Part shown: positions 1 to 10,855 of the stretch, one piece after another
How the letters are laid out: every line of letters starts with the position of its first letter
Position numbering within the stretch: position 1 is the first letter of the stretch
Assembly: GCA_024643455.1 (NCBI GenBank)
Contig: JAHEMV010000005.1
Location: 1 to 33,482, forward strand
DNA from: Cytophagales bacterium
GTDB taxonomy: Bacteria; Bacteroidota; Bacteroidia; Cytophagales; Cyclobacteriaceae
DNA length: 33,482 bases
Reading direction: 5' to 3'
Notes under the pieces: model-generated
Seen by the model: only the letters and a program-made list of their open reading frames with translations
Database searches by the model: none
What the model was told of the DNA's origin: nothing
Program-made: the position numbers and the translations under genes

Positions 1-1398
1 ATAGCAATTGGTGATGGATCTCAGGCCAATAATCCATGGCTTCAGGAAACTCCAGATCCGATTACCAAAGCTTGCTGGGATAATTACCTTACCATAAGCC
101 AGGCTATGGCCAATGAACTTGGTATAAAAGTACTGGAAGGCGAAACATCCCAGGTTCAGTTAACTGTTGGTGATCAATCATTAACATTACCTGCCATAGT
201 ACAACCAGGACAGGCAAGAGGTACGATTGGTGTAGCAGTAGGTTATGGCAGAACAAAAGCAGGAATAGTTGCCAATAATGTAGGTGTAAATGCCTACCCA
301 CTTTTAAGTGAAATAGCAGGATCACCTGTTATGAATAGGATGGCGAATGTGGCGGTATCTCTGACCAATAAACCTGCAAAGGTAGCGCATACACAAACGC
401 ACCATACTTTTATGAATAGGGATTATATCGTTCAGGAGACAACACTTGATACGTATACTAATCATCCTGAGCATGCATTTCACAGACCAAAAATTGCGGC
501 CTCAAATGCATTAGAAAAAAAATTGGGAGATGCGGTTATAGATGGCAAACTAGAGCCTAGGCAGATATCGCTTTGGAAGGGCCATGTGTATAATAATCAT
601 CACTGGACGATGACAATCGATTTGAATTCATGCATAGGTTGTGCAGCTTGTTCGGTCGCTTGCCAGGCGGAAAATAATGTTCCGGTTGTTGGGAAGCAGG
701 AAGTCCTGAATAGGAGGGAAATGACCTGGATTCGCATAGATCGATATTATAGTAGTGAAAAAACAGCTTCTAGTAATGCTGAACTTGAAATAGCCGCAGA
801 AAATCCAGAAGTTACATTCCAACCGATGATGTGTCAACATTGCAATAATGCACCGTGCGAGACTGTTTGTCCGGTTGCTGCTACTACACATAGTACAGAA
901 GGTCTAAATATGATGACCTATAACCGATGTATCGGTACACGGTATTGTGCCAATAACTGTCCTTATAAAGTCAGGAGATTTAACTGGTTTAAATATCATG
1001 ACAATTCTAATTTTGCTGATAATTCATCAATGAACAATGATTTAGGCAAAATGGTGCTCAACCCGGATGTGACTGTCCGGTCAAGGGGCGTAATGGAAAA
1101 ATGTACATTTTGTGTGCAAAAAATTCAATACGGTAAGCTTGAGGCAAAGAAAAAAGGAAGAAGAGTCATTGATGGTGAGATTACAACTGCTTGTGCTAGT
1201 GCCTGTCCAACAGATGCTATTGTATTCGGCGATATTAGGGATTCAGAGAGTAGAGTTTCCAAGCTCCTTCAGATAAAAGATAAAGGAGATACACAAGAAA
1301 TCCATGAGCATAGAGCATATAATGTGCTTGAAGAAATAAATGTTAAGCCAAATGTTTGGTATTTGGCTAAAGTTAGAAATAAAGAAGAAAACGCATAA
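1..1398 (+). CDS. actB: Alternative complex III iron-sulfur subunit ActB, C-terminal part (5' truncated by window edge)
   Basis: The frame stays open to base 1 ([30 protein letters not shown]...), so the listed ATG at 106 is internal. Ferredoxin-type Cys clusters [58 protein letters not shown] and [10 protein letters not shown]. Followed by the rest of the act genes. Confidence 0.93.
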   Translation: MAIGDGSQANNPWLQETPDPITKACWDNYLTISQAMANELGIKVLEGETSQVQLTVGDQSLTLPAIVQPGQARGTIGVAVGYGRTKAGIVANNVGVNAYPLLSEIAGSPVMNRMANVAVSLTNKPAKVAHTQTHHTFMNRDYIVQETTLDTYTNHPEHAFHRPKIAASNALEKKLGDAVIDGKLEPRQISLWKGHVYNNHHWTMTIDLNSCIGCAACSVACQAENNVPVVGKQEVLNRREMTWIRIDRYYSSEKTASSNAELEIAAENPEVTFQPMMCQHCNNAPCETVCPVAATTHSTEGLNMMTYNRCIGTRYCANNCPYKVRRFNWFKYHDNSNFADNSSMNNDLGKMVLNPDVTVRSRGVMEKCTFCVQKIQYGKLEAKKKGRRVIDGEITTACASACPTDAIVFGDIRDSESRVSKLLQIKDKGDTQEIHEHRAYNVLEEINVKPNVWYLAKVRNKEENA

Positions 1399-1403
1399 TC
1401 TAT

Positions 1404-2777
1404 ATGGAAGTTGTTTCATCCGTACGTACCCCACTAGTTACCGGTGCAAAAACTGTTGGTGACGTTACTCAGGATATTTGTGTTAGGGTAGAAGCCAAGC
1501 CACCAAAAACATGGTTTTTAGCGATTGCCGTTTCATTATCATTTTTAGCAGTAGGAGTATATACATTGTTTTTCACCATGTGGGATGGTATCGGTGTCTG
1601 GGGTTTGAATAAGACCGTAGGTTGGGCATGGGATATTACCAACTTCGTATGGTGGGTTGGTATTGGGCACGCCGGGACATTGATTTCCGCAATCTTATTA
1701 TTATTCAGACAGAAATGGAGGATGTCCATAAACAGGGCAGCTGAAGCAATGACCATTTTTGCTGTAATATGTGCTGCACTATTCCCTTTAATTCACATGG
1801 GAAGGTTATGGCTTGGATTCTATTGGGTATTACCTCTTCCAAACACTTTTGGGTCACTTTGGGTAAACTTCAATAGCCCACTTCTTTGGGATGTGTTTGC
1901 TATTACAACGTATTTTACTGTTTCACTGGTATTCTGGTACATAGGTTTGATTCCGGATTTTGCTACAATACGAGATCGAGCTAAAAATAAAATTTCTGCG
2001 GCCATCTACGGTACACTCAGCTTTGGATGGACAGGTGGAGCAAAAGATTGGTCAAGGTACGAATCCGTTTCATTGATTCTGGCAGGATTGGCAACGCCAC
2101 TGGTTCTTTCTGTACACACTATAGTATCTTTTGACTTTGCTACTTCCGTAATCCCTGGTTGGCATACTACAATATTCCCACCATATTTTGTTGCGGGTGC
2201 TGTTTTCTCAGGATTTGCTATGGTATTGACCCTGATGTTGATTACACGGAAAGTGTATAAACTAGAAGATTATATTACGATACAGCATATTGAAAATATG
2301 AATATCATCATTATTGTTACAGGGTCTATTGTGGGTATTGCATATCTGACAGAGCTTTTTATGGCCTGGTATTCTGGTGTTCCTGCCGAACAATATGCAT
2401 TTCTGAATAGGGCAACCGGTCCGTATTGGTGGGCTTATGCAACAATGATGACATGTAATGTTGTTTCTCCGCAGTTATTCTGGTTCAAGAAAATAAGAAC
2501 TAGTCTTTGGGCGACGTTTGCGCTATCAATTGTGGTAAATATAGGAATGTGGTTTGAGCGATTTGTAATTATTGTAACATCACTCCACAGAGACTTTTTA
2601 CCAAGTAGCTGGGCGATGTTTTATCCAACATTTTATGATGTCGGAGATTACCTGTTTACGTTTGGATTTTTCTTTACGGCCTTTTTCTTATTTGCTAAAT
2701 TTTTCCCAGTGATCAATATGGCAGAAGTAAAAGGAATAATAAAAGCCAATACTTCATCCAATAAAGCATTAAAATAA
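1404..2777 (+). CDS. actC: Alternative complex III membrane subunit ActC (NrfD/PsrC family)
   Basis: 457 aa polytopic protein with NrfD-like features ([54 protein letters not shown]). Directly follows actB. Confidence 0.93.
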   Translation: MEVVSSVRTPLVTGAKTVGDVTQDICVRVEAKPPKTWFLAIAVSLSFLAVGVYTLFFTMWDGIGVWGLNKTVGWAWDITNFVWWVGIGHAGTLISAILLLFRQKWRMSINRAAEAMTIFAVICAALFPLIHMGRLWLGFYWVLPLPNTFGSLWVNFNSPLLWDVFAITTYFTVSLVFWYIGLIPDFATIRDRAKNKISAAIYGTLSFGWTGGAKDWSRYESVSLILAGLATPLVLSVHTIVSFDFATSVIPGWHTTIFPPYFVAGAVFSGFAMVLTLMLITRKVYKLEDYITIQHIENMNIIIIVTGSIVGIAYLTELFMAWYSGVPAEQYAFLNRATGPYWWAYATMMTCNVVSPQLFWFKKIRTSLWATFALSIVVNIGMWFERFVIIVTSLHRDFLPSSWAMFYPTFYDVGDYLFTFGFFFTAFFLFAKFFPVINMAEVKGIIKANTSSNKALK

Positions 2778-3305
2778 ATGACAACAGAAAATAAATACAT
2801 AGTCGGTGTTTACGGTGATGATGATCTTGTGCTTAAAGCAGTGAAAAATATTCGCGCAGCTGGCATCAAAATTCATGAAGTATTTTCGCCTTTTCCTATC
2901 CATGGAATTGACGATGCCTTAGGGTATAAACGATCGAGGTTGCCTAAAGCAGCTTTTATGTTTGGCGCACTTGGATTGACTTTGGCATTGACCATGCAAT
3001 TCTGGATGATGGGATATGATTGGCAGATGATTATTGGGGGTAAAAACTTTGCCTCTTTACCTCCATTTATTCCCGTATCATTTGAATTAACAGTATTGTT
3101 GAGTGCACTTGGTATGGTAGGTACATTTATGGTTGCAAGTGATTTGAAACCCTATCGAAAACCAAAAATATTTGATATCAGGATTACAGATGATAAGCAT
3201 GTAATTGCCATCGACCTTGCTGATAATAAGTTGAATAAGCAGGAAATCAGCAAAATTGTTGCACAGACAGGTGCTGAAGAGGTAAATGAAAAAAGTTTTG
3301 AATAA
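2778..3305 (+). CDS. actD: Alternative complex III subunit ActD (DUF3341 family)
   Basis: 175 aa, 'YIVGVYGDDDLVLKAVKNIRAAGIKIHEVFSPFPIHGIDDALGYKRSRLP' followed by two TM segments. Position between actC and actE. Confidence 0.92.
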   Translation: MTTENKYIVGVYGDDDLVLKAVKNIRAAGIKIHEVFSPFPIHGIDDALGYKRSRLPKAAFMFGALGLTLALTMQFWMMGYDWQMIIGGKNFASLPPFIPVSFELTVLLSALGMVGTFMVASDLKPYRKPKIFDIRITDDKHVIAIDLADNKLNKQEISKIVAQTGAEEVNEKSFE

Positions 3306-3316
3306 AAATTATTACA

Positions 3317-3943
3317 ATGAATAAAAGTAATATTCATCACATATTACTCATAGTGCTGGGAATATCTTTGTGGTCATGCAAAGCAAAAAATGATTTTCCG
3401 GGATTGGAATATGCTCCCAATATGTACCATTCAGTACCGTATGAAGGCTTAAGTCAGATTACCGATGAAGATAAAGGAATGTGGCTTAGCAACAGGGAGG
3501 ATGGTTTGGGAGAGTATTTTAATTCAAATCCCAACAATCCATATTTTATGAATATGAGGGAACCTGTTGCCAATACTGTTAAGAGAAGTGAAAATGGGTA
3601 TTTACCATATCGAATTCCAAAGGATAGTGCTGATTACGCTGGTAGAGTGTTGGTAAATCCACTTGATTCTACTGCAGAAATATTGGCTGAAGGTAAGGTG
3701 CTCTTTACGACTTATTGCTCTACTTGTCATGGTGAAAATGGCCAGGGAGATGGACTCGTTGGAAAGGTATTTATGGGTGTTCCAGCATATAATGTAGGGA
3801 GAGTAAAAGAATTACCAGAAGGGCAAATATTCCATACCATCACATTTGGCCGGGGCCGAATGGTGTCGCATGCATCACAGGTATCTGTTGAAGAGCGATG
3901 GAAAATTGCACGTTATGTTCATGTACTTCAAAATCAAAACTAA
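3317..3943 (+). CDS. actE: Alternative complex III mono-heme cytochrome c subunit ActE, probable lipoprotein
   Basis: Single CxxCH heme motif (TYCSTCHGENGQGDG); N-terminal signal ending in a lipobox-like LWSC. Position in the act block. Confidence 0.92.
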   Translation: MNKSNIHHILLIVLGISLWSCKAKNDFPGLEYAPNMYHSVPYEGLSQITDEDKGMWLSNREDGLGEYFNSNPNNPYFMNMREPVANTVKRSENGYLPYRIPKDSADYAGRVLVNPLDSTAEILAEGKVLFTTYCSTCHGENGQGDGLVGKVFMGVPAYNVGRVKELPEGQIFHTITFGRGRMVSHASQVSVEERWKIARYVHVLQNQN

Positions 3944-3963
3944 GACCAACTTAATAGAACATC

Positions 3964-5226
3964 ATGTCTGAAGATAAATTTGTTTTTACCGCTGATAGTC
4001 AAAAAAAGCTATTGATTGCCAAGCTTGCAGCTATTGTCTTGGTTGTGGTAGGAATTTTAATCGTAGCATTTGGAGGTCATGGCCACGAGGAAAGTGAGGC
4101 CGTAGGCCATCATTATCATTGGTTACACCGTGTTTGGGTTAATCTATGGATAAACAATATATATTTTCTTGGAATTTCATTAACCGGGGTTTTGTTTTTA
4201 GCGATTCAATATGCATCCCAAGCTGGTTGGTCAGCATATATTAAGCGTATTCCGGAAGCATTTGGTGGATGGTTGATATTTGCCTTCGGATTGACTTTGG
4301 TATCTTTTGGGTTGGTAAATTTTGCAGGGCCCAATCATTTTCATCTATTCCATTGGTTAGATCATTCACTTTATGTTGAAGGAGGGGAAAACTACGACGC
4401 TGTTATTGCAGGGAAGCAAGGGTATCTTAATCTTACTTTTTTCCTGATTCGAATGGTTGCCTATTTTATCCTTTGGATTATGATGTTCAGATTTATTCGA
4501 AACGAGTCATTGAAGGAAGATTCATTTGGAGGTGACGGGCATTGGCGAAAGTTGAGAGTATATTCTACTATATTTATTATTTTGTTTGCTATCACTTCCT
4601 CTACTGCAGCCTGGGACTGGGTACTTTCAGTAGACACACACTGGTTCAGTACCATGTTTGGATGGTATGTTTTCTCCAGTTGGTTTGTTGCTGGATTATC
4701 TGCAATGACTTTGATTATAATATGGTTAAGAGAACAAGGATACCTAATGCAATTAAGCTCAAGCCATCTTCATGATCTGGGAAAATATATATTTGCCTTT
4801 AGTATTTTCTGGGCTTATATATGGTTTTCACAGTTTCTTTTGATTTATTATGCAAATATTCCTGAAGAGACCATTTATTTCGTTGAGCGTTTGAAAAGCG
4901 GTCAATATGCTTGGGTGTTTTTCATTAATATTTTATTAAACTTTATCTTTCCGTTTTTAGTTTTAATGACCCGGGATTCAAAGAGGCATACCATTTTCTT
5001 AAAGATTGTATGTTCAGTGATTTTAGTGGGGCATTGGTTTGATTTTTATTTGATGATCACACCAGGAACGTTGGGAGAGAACGGGGGAGTTGGATTTATA
5101 GAAATTGGTATGGCTGCATTATTTGCTGCTGGATTTATATTTGTTGTATTGCGCACCTTAGCTAAGGCGCCCTTGGTAGCTCAAAATCATCCGATGATGG
5201 AAGAAAGCCTTCATCATCATATTTAG
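3964..5226 (+). CDS. actF: Alternative complex III membrane subunit ActF
   Basis: 420 aa polytopic membrane protein with ActF/NrfD-like segments (HYHWLHRVWVNLWINNIYFLGISLTGVLFLAIQYASQAGWSAYIKRIPEAFGGW). Position after actE. Confidence 0.9.
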   Translation: MSEDKFVFTADSQKKLLIAKLAAIVLVVVGILIVAFGGHGHEESEAVGHHYHWLHRVWVNLWINNIYFLGISLTGVLFLAIQYASQAGWSAYIKRIPEAFGGWLIFAFGLTLVSFGLVNFAGPNHFHLFHWLDHSLYVEGGENYDAVIAGKQGYLNLTFFLIRMVAYFILWIMMFRFIRNESLKEDSFGGDGHWRKLRVYSTIFIILFAITSSTAAWDWVLSVDTHWFSTMFGWYVFSSWFVAGLSAMTLIIIWLREQGYLMQLSSSHLHDLGKYIFAFSIFWAYIWFSQFLLIYYANIPEETIYFVERLKSGQYAWVFFINILLNFIFPFLVLMTRDSKRHTIFLKIVCSVILVGHWFDFYLMITPGTLGENGGVGFIEIGMAALFAAGFIFVVLRTLAKAPLVAQNHPMMEESLHHHI

Positions 5227-5367
5227 TTACTTATTGCCATATTCATCGCGGCACTGCCGTGAATTAATTATATGATTGTTATGCGAATGGGTATAATTAA
5301 ATCGAAGGATTTAATATTTCCTTTTTGCACGCTTAAAAAGTTTATAAAAGTACTAGCTTAAAAAATT

Positions 5368-6414
5368 ATGATTGGATTTTCGATCGCAGTAGGGATAGTT
5401 CTTATCCTTGCAATTCTGCTATTGATTTTCAGACTTCACACATTGGTAAATGTGATGAAACAGTCTGACAAAAAAGTTGGAAGTGGCAGCAACAAAACAA
5501 ATGCATTGCTATTTATTGTGTTTATGGTGGTGTCTTTCGTTTTACTGTTTTGGTATTCAGTAAAAAACTTTCACGTCTATCAATTACCGATTGCCTCTGA
5601 GCATGGTGTAATTACAGATCGTTTGTTTTGGATAACCATGGGAATCACAGGTGTAGTATTTATACTCACTCAAATTCTTTTGTTTTATTTCCCCTTTAAA
5701 TACCAGCACAGTCCAAAACGGAAAGCGTTATATTTTCCAGATAATAACCGTCTGGAATTTATTTGGACCATCGTGCCTGCTGTTGTGCTTACCGCTCTTG
5801 TTGTTTATGGATTATCAGTATGGAACAAAGTGATGTCTCCGGCACCAAAAAATGCAGAAATAATTGAAATTATGGGATATCAGTTTGCATGGAAAGTGAG
5901 GTATCCTGGTAGTGATGAAACATTAGGAGCCTATGATTTCAGGAAAATTGATGCCGTTAATGATTTTGGTCTTGACTTTACTGATCGCGCTGCCTTTGAC
6001 GATTTCTCTCCCCGTGAATTACATCTACCTAAAGGACAGCCGGTAGAATTCCACATACGGGCAAGAGATGTTTTGCACAGTGTTTTTGCTCCTCATTTTA
6101 GATTGAAAATGGATGCCGTACCAGGTATGCCAACTCGTTTTTGGTTTATTCCAACGAAATCTACAGCAGATATGAGAGTAGAAACAGGAAATCCTGAGTT
6201 TAATTATGAGATCGCCTGCACAGAAGTTTGTGGAAGAGGACACTTTTCCATGCGATTGTTGGTAGTAGTAGATGAGCCAGCTGATTATGAAAAGTGGAAA
6301 TCTGAACAAAAACCATGGCTTTCAAAAAATCCGGAATATTTGGCTAAGGTCCCTGAAAATCTCAAGGAACTGGCCATGATCAAATCGCAAATAGAAACAA
6401 CAACATTAAACTGA
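5368..6414 (+). CDS. coxB: Cytochrome c oxidase subunit II (CuA-containing, no fused cytochrome c domain)
   Basis: TM region, 'NNRLEFIWTIVPAVVLTALVVYG', CuA signature 'CTEVCGRGHFSM' and 'HSVFAPHFRLKMDAVPGMPTRFWF'. No CxxCH in the C-terminus. Confidence 0.95.
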   Translation: MIGFSIAVGIVLILAILLLIFRLHTLVNVMKQSDKKVGSGSNKTNALLFIVFMVVSFVLLFWYSVKNFHVYQLPIASEHGVITDRLFWITMGITGVVFILTQILLFYFPFKYQHSPKRKALYFPDNNRLEFIWTIVPAVVLTALVVYGLSVWNKVMSPAPKNAEIIEIMGYQFAWKVRYPGSDETLGAYDFRKIDAVNDFGLDFTDRAAFDDFSPRELHLPKGQPVEFHIRARDVLHSVFAPHFRLKMDAVPGMPTRFWFIPTKSTADMRVETGNPEFNYEIACTEVCGRGHFSMRLLVVVDEPADYEKWKSEQKPWLSKNPEYLAKVPENLKELAMIKSQIETTTLN

Positions 6415-6443
6415 CAGTAGTCAAATAATTAAAATACCTATTT

Positions 6444-8294
6444 ATGGCTTCAACAGTAGTAGATGAGCACATTGATCACGCAGTAGAGGATCATGCGCAT
6501 GAACATCATGACAATTTTATAACCAAGTACATATTTTCTACTGACCATAAAACCATTGCCAAGCAATACCTTATTTCAGGGATATTCTGGGCTTTAATCG
6601 GAGGTTTTTTGTCATTGGTCTTTAGGTTACAATTGGGTTTTCCAAATGCTCAACTTGAGTGGCTTAGGCCTCTGATGGGAAAATGGATCACAACGACAGG
6701 TAAATTGGATCCTGAGTTTTACCTCGCTTTGGTAACAATGCATGGTACCATCATGGTGTTTTTTGTATTAACCGCCGGACTAAGTGGGACATTCAGTAAT
6801 TTCCTGATTCCATTGCAAATTGGTGCCCGGGATATGGCTTCCGGTTTTATGAATATGCTGTCCTACTGGTTCTTTTTTGTTTCCAGTGTTGTCATGTTTA
6901 TTTCTCTATTTATTGAAACTGGTCCAGCATCTGGTGGATGGGTCATTTACCCTCCGCTAAGCGCACTCCCGCAAGCCATGTCAGGTTCTGGATTAGGTAT
7001 GACTATGTGGTTGATCGCCATGGCTTTATTTATTGTTTCTACACTTTTAGGAGGGATTAATTACATAACAACAATCATCAACCTAAGAACCATCGGAATG
7101 TCTTTTTTAAAGCTTCCGTTGACGATTTGGTCGTTTTTCCTTACAGCCATCATTGGACTTTTATCCTTTCCTGTATTGTTTGGAGCCGCATTGCTTTTGA
7201 TTTTTGACAGAAGTTTTGGGACTAGCTTTTATTTATCGGATATCTATATTGGAGGGGAAGCACTTCCAAATATGGGAGGGAGTCCTATTCTATTTCAGCA
7301 TTTATTTTGGTTTTTAGGCCATCCTGAAGTCTATATTGTTTTGTTGCCTGCTTTGGGTATTACTTCAGAGATTATAGCAACAAATAGCCGAAAACCCATA
7401 TTTGGTTATAAAGCGATGATTATCTCGATGTTGGGGATAACGGTACTTTCTTTCGTAGTTTGGGCTCATCATATGTTTGTGAGTGGGATGAATCCTTTTC
7501 TTGGATCCATATTCATGCTACTCACACTTATCATTGCTGTTCCCTCAGCAGTCAAAGTATTTAATTATTTAACCACCTTGTGGAAAGGGAACATCATTTT
7601 TACTCCGGCTATGTTGTTTTCGATTGGCTTGGTTTCTTTCTTTATTTCAGGCGGGTTGACTGGACTTTTTGTTGGAAACTCCGCTATCGATATTCAATTG
7701 CATGATACCTATTTTATTGTAGCGCATTTCCATCTTGTAATGGGTAGTGCGGCATTTTTTGGTATGATGGCAGGTGTTTATCATTGGTTTCCTAAAATGT
7801 TTGGCAGAATGATGGATAGTAAATTGGGGTATATTCACTTTTGGATTTCATTTGTTGGAATATACATGGTTTTCTTTCCAATGCACTATATAGGTATTGC
7901 TGGATTTCCAAGAAGATATTATTCTTTTACAAATTTTGACGCCTTTAGCACTTTTGTGGATTTGAATGCATTTGTGAGTATTGCCGCTATCATAACATTT
8001 GCTGCTCAATTGATATTCCTTTTTAATTTCTTCTATAGTATATTTAAAGGTAAAAAAGCACCGCTAAATCCATGGCACAGCAACACGTTGGAATGGACAA
8101 CTCCTCGGTTACCTGGACACGGTAACTGGCCTGGCGAACTACCAACTGTTCATCGTTGGCCATATGACTATAGTAAACCTGGTGCAAAGGAAGACTTTAT
8201 TCCGCAGACAGTGCCATTGTCAGAAACTCCAGAATCTAACTTACAACACGAGGCCAAAATTGTGGCTGAACTTAAGTCGAAAGTGAAGTCTTAA
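6444..8294 (+). CDS. coxA: Cytochrome c oxidase subunit I
   Basis: 616 aa; heme-copper oxidase signatures 'HGTIMVFFVLTAGLSGTFSNFLIPLQIGARDMA', 'WFLGHPEVYIVLLPALGI', 'VWAHHMFVSGMNP', 'HDTYFIVAHFHLVMGSAAFFGMMAGVYHWFPKM'. Confidence 0.98.
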   Translation: MASTVVDEHIDHAVEDHAHEHHDNFITKYIFSTDHKTIAKQYLISGIFWALIGGFLSLVFRLQLGFPNAQLEWLRPLMGKWITTTGKLDPEFYLALVTMHGTIMVFFVLTAGLSGTFSNFLIPLQIGARDMASGFMNMLSYWFFFVSSVVMFISLFIETGPASGGWVIYPPLSALPQAMSGSGLGMTMWLIAMALFIVSTLLGGINYITTIINLRTIGMSFLKLPLTIWSFFLTAIIGLLSFPVLFGAALLLIFDRSFGTSFYLSDIYIGGEALPNMGGSPILFQHLFWFLGHPEVYIVLLPALGITSEIIATNSRKPIFGYKAMIISMLGITVLSFVVWAHHMFVSGMNPFLGSIFMLLTLIIAVPSAVKVFNYLTTLWKGNIIFTPAMLFSIGLVSFFISGGLTGLFVGNSAIDIQLHDTYFIVAHFHLVMGSAAFFGMMAGVYHWFPKMFGRMMDSKLGYIHFWISFVGIYMVFFPMHYIGIAGFPRRYYSFTNFDAFSTFVDLNAFVSIAAIITFAAQLIFLFNFFYSIFKGKKAPLNPWHSNTLEWTTPRLPGHGNWPGELPTVHRWPYDYSKPGAKEDFIPQTVPLSETPESNLQHEAKIVAELKSKVKS

Positions 8295-9358
8295 TGAATA
8301 ATGTCAGGAAAAATATTGCCTTCAAAAAGTTAAGTTTTATTACGCTTATTGCTGTGTATTTCCTGATTTTGGTAGGAGGGATTGTTAGAAGTACTGGCTC
8401 AGGAATGGGTTGTCCGGATTGGCCTAAATGTTTTGGTAATTGGGTGCCACCAACGGATGTTTCTGAGTTGCCGGAAAGTTACAAAGAAGATTTTGTGGCG
8501 TATAGGCAAAAGAAAAATGATCGATTTGCCAAGTACCTTAGTTTTTTTGGAATGTCAAATAAGGCAGAGCAAATTACACATGATGAATCAGTCAGTGAGG
8601 AATCGACTTTTAACGTTTACAAAACCTGGACAGAGTATGTAAATCGACTAGTTGGGGCGACAATCGGACTTTTAATATTTGCTATGATGATTGGTTCGAT
8701 AACCTATTTTAAAGAAGATAGGACTGTTTTTTATTTATCTGTTTTTTCGTTTTTTCTGGTTGGATTTCAGGGTTGGATAGGATCAATCGTAGTTTCGACT
8801 AATCTTATGCCTTGGGTGATAACCATACATATGATATTGGCGTTACTTATTGTTCTATTGTTAATCTATATCAATTTTAGAATTCGGAAAACTTCATTGT
8901 TGTCTATCTCAACAAAGAATGAAAAAATATTGGTTTTATTGACCATTGCATGCTTGACTACCATGGGGATACAAATCATTTTGGGAACACAGGTAAGAGA
9001 AACCATTGATATGATTGCCTCAGATCTGGCATTTGCGTTTAGAGACACCTGGATTAGTATGGCTGGGATAAGTTTTTTTGTCCACAGGTCTTTTTCCCTT
9101 TTGATTCTTGGATTGCATGGTGTGTTGTTATACATCTTGTTAAAAAACAGGCATCAATCTACTTTGATCAGGAATATGGGGAAATATATTGTTCTACTCA
9201 TTTTCATTGAAATGTTGAGTGGAGTAATAATGGCTTATTTTGGGATACCACCCTTTATTCAACCGATTCATTTATTGTTTAGTACCATCATATTTGGGGT
9301 GCTTTATTATATGTTTTTACTTATCAGAAGTTCAAAAAGCAACATTGCCACCAGTTAA
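8294..9358 (+). CDS. ctaA: Heme A synthase CtaA (COX15 family)
   Basis: 'VGGIVRSTGSGMGCPDWPKCFGNWVPP', 'YVNRLVGATIGLLIF', 'GFQGWIGSIVVSTNLMPWVITIHMILAL', 'LGTQVRETIDM'. Follows coxA with 1 nt overlap. Confidence 0.95.
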   Translation: MNNVRKNIAFKKLSFITLIAVYFLILVGGIVRSTGSGMGCPDWPKCFGNWVPPTDVSELPESYKEDFVAYRQKKNDRFAKYLSFFGMSNKAEQITHDESVSEESTFNVYKTWTEYVNRLVGATIGLLIFAMMIGSITYFKEDRTVFYLSVFSFFLVGFQGWIGSIVVSTNLMPWVITIHMILALLIVLLLIYINFRIRKTSLLSISTKNEKILVLLTIACLTTMGIQIILGTQVRETIDMIASDLAFAFRDTWISMAGISFFVHRSFSLLILGLHGVLLYILLKNRHQSTLIRNMGKYIVLLIFIEMLSGVIMAYFGIPPFIQPIHLLFSTIIFGVLYYMFLLIRSSKSNIATS

Positions 9359-9359
9359 T

Positions 9360-10256
9360 ATGACAGGAACAACACAAAATATTGGCATTACTTCATTATT
9401 AGCTTTAAAACTAAAAAGTTATTATGAGCTTTTAAAAGTGAGGTTAAGCTTTTTGGTGGCCTTTTCATCGGGCTTTGGTTTTATCCTTGGGAGCCAAGGA
9501 GTAGTGAACTGGAGCAATTTCATCGCGTTTTGTGTAGGTGGTTTTATGGTAAGTGGGGGATCGATTACCATAAATCAAATTATCGAGGTAGAATATGACA
9601 AGGTCATGAAAAGGACCATGGGAAGACCATTGCCAACAAATAGGGTAAGTAAATGGGAAGCTACTATCTTTGCGATCACGCTTTTACTCATTGGATTTTC
9701 CTTGATTTTTGCTTTTACCAATGTATTGACGCTCTTGATCTCAGTAGTCTCGATGTTGATGTATTGTTTTGTTTATACTCCTTTAAAAAGAGTAGGGCCG
9801 GTAGCTGTATTTGTGGGAGCAATTCCCGGAGCACTGCCACCCCTCTTAGGTTGGGTTGCAGCGACAGGTCATATATCCTATGAAGCCTGGATTATTTTTG
9901 GCATTCAGTTTATATGGCAGTTTCCTCATTTTTGGGCGATTGCATGGCTCGCTGATGAAGATTATAAAAAGGCAGGATTTAAATTGCTTCCGGCAAATGG
10001 AAAAAAAGATATGCGCACAGCAATTAATATTATGATATATACGCTGTTTTTATTGCCTCTGGGGTTGTTGCCTGCGAAATTTGGTGTAGCAGGGATCAAC
10101 TCAGCGATCATTGCGACAGTTTGCGGTGTATTGTTCCTTGCACAGACTTTTAGTCTTATGAGGAATAATTCTAGGAAATCAGCATTGAAAATAATGTATA
10201 GCTCATTTTTATATTTGCCCATAGTTCAGATTGCATTTCTTGTAGATAAAATATAA
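9360..10256 (+). CDS. ctaB: Protoheme IX farnesyltransferase (heme O synthase)
   Basis: UbiA-family motifs 'EVEYDKVMKRTMGRPLPTNRVS', 'YTPLKRVGPVAVFVGAIPGALPPLLGWVAATG', 'QFIWQFPHFWAIAWLADEDYKKAGFKLLP'. The ATG at 9360 is preferred over the upstream ORF-track start at 9240, which overlaps ctaA. Confidence 0.95.
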   Translation: MTGTTQNIGITSLLALKLKSYYELLKVRLSFLVAFSSGFGFILGSQGVVNWSNFIAFCVGGFMVSGGSITINQIIEVEYDKVMKRTMGRPLPTNRVSKWEATIFAITLLLIGFSLIFAFTNVLTLLISVVSMLMYCFVYTPLKRVGPVAVFVGAIPGALPPLLGWVAATGHISYEAWIIFGIQFIWQFPHFWAIAWLADEDYKKAGFKLLPANGKKDMRTAINIMIYTLFLLPLGLLPAKFGVAGINSAIIATVCGVLFLAQTFSLMRNNSRKSALKIMYSSFLYLPIVQIAFLVDKI

Positions 10257-10840
10257 TGGTGAATCAACAAGTTCATATCGGAGAACCAAAGGCAACATTA
10301 TCGATGCACCCTAAAAAGTTTGCATTGTGGTTGTTTATCGTTTCGATCGTCATGCTCTTTGCAGCATTGACTAGTGCTTTTATTGTGAAACAGGCTGATG
10401 GAAATTGGTTATCCTTCAAACTCCCAGGAATATTTTTATTAAACACAATTGTCATAGCAATGAGTAGTTTAACGATGCATTTGGCGTATTCTGCAGCTAA
10501 AAAAGATCTGCTTCAGCGTGTAAAATGGATGTTGTTAATTACAGTTTCACTGGGTATATTATTCTTAATTGGTCAATATATTTCCTGGTCTGAACTGATT
10601 AATGAAAATGTATATTTTGTTAGCAATTATGCATCAGGATCATTCATTTATATCTTTACCGGTCTTCATGGATTACATCTTATTAGTGGATTAATATTTC
10701 TTTTGATCACATTTATATCCTCGTTAAGATTAAAAATCCATGCAAAAAATTTATTGCAGATCGAAATGTGTATGACCTATTGGCACTTTTTAGGTGGTCT
10801 TTGGGTCTATTTATATGTATTCTTATTATTCAATTTATAA
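10256..10840 (+). CDS. Cytochrome c oxidase subunit III-like protein (short form)
   Basis: 194 aa, about 5 TM; 'FIYIFTGLHGLHLISGLIFLLITF' and 'EMCMTYWHFLGGLWVYLYVFLLF' match the subunit III family. 1 nt overlap with the ctaB stop. Confidence 0.88.
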   Translation: MVNQQVHIGEPKATLSMHPKKFALWLFIVSIVMLFAALTSAFIVKQADGNWLSFKLPGIFLLNTIVIAMSSLTMHLAYSAAKKDLLQRVKWMLLITVSLGILFLIGQYISWSELINENVYFVSNYASGSFIYIFTGLHGLHLISGLIFLLITFISSLRLKIHAKNLLQIEMCMTYWHFLGGLWVYLYVFLLFNL

Positions 10841-10855
10841 CAAAAAATAACCTAT

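Noticed and set aside
5227-5367. GC-rich short palindrome (CGGCA-C-TGCCG) in the actF-coxB gap as a terminator or REP element
   Set aside because: The one-base centre leaves only a short usable stem, there is no T tract, and no second copy was noticed.
9240-9359. ORF-track N-terminal extension of ctaB overlapping ctaA
   Set aside because: The overlap is in a different frame from conserved ctaA sequence. ATG 9360 gives a normal UbiA-family N-terminus.
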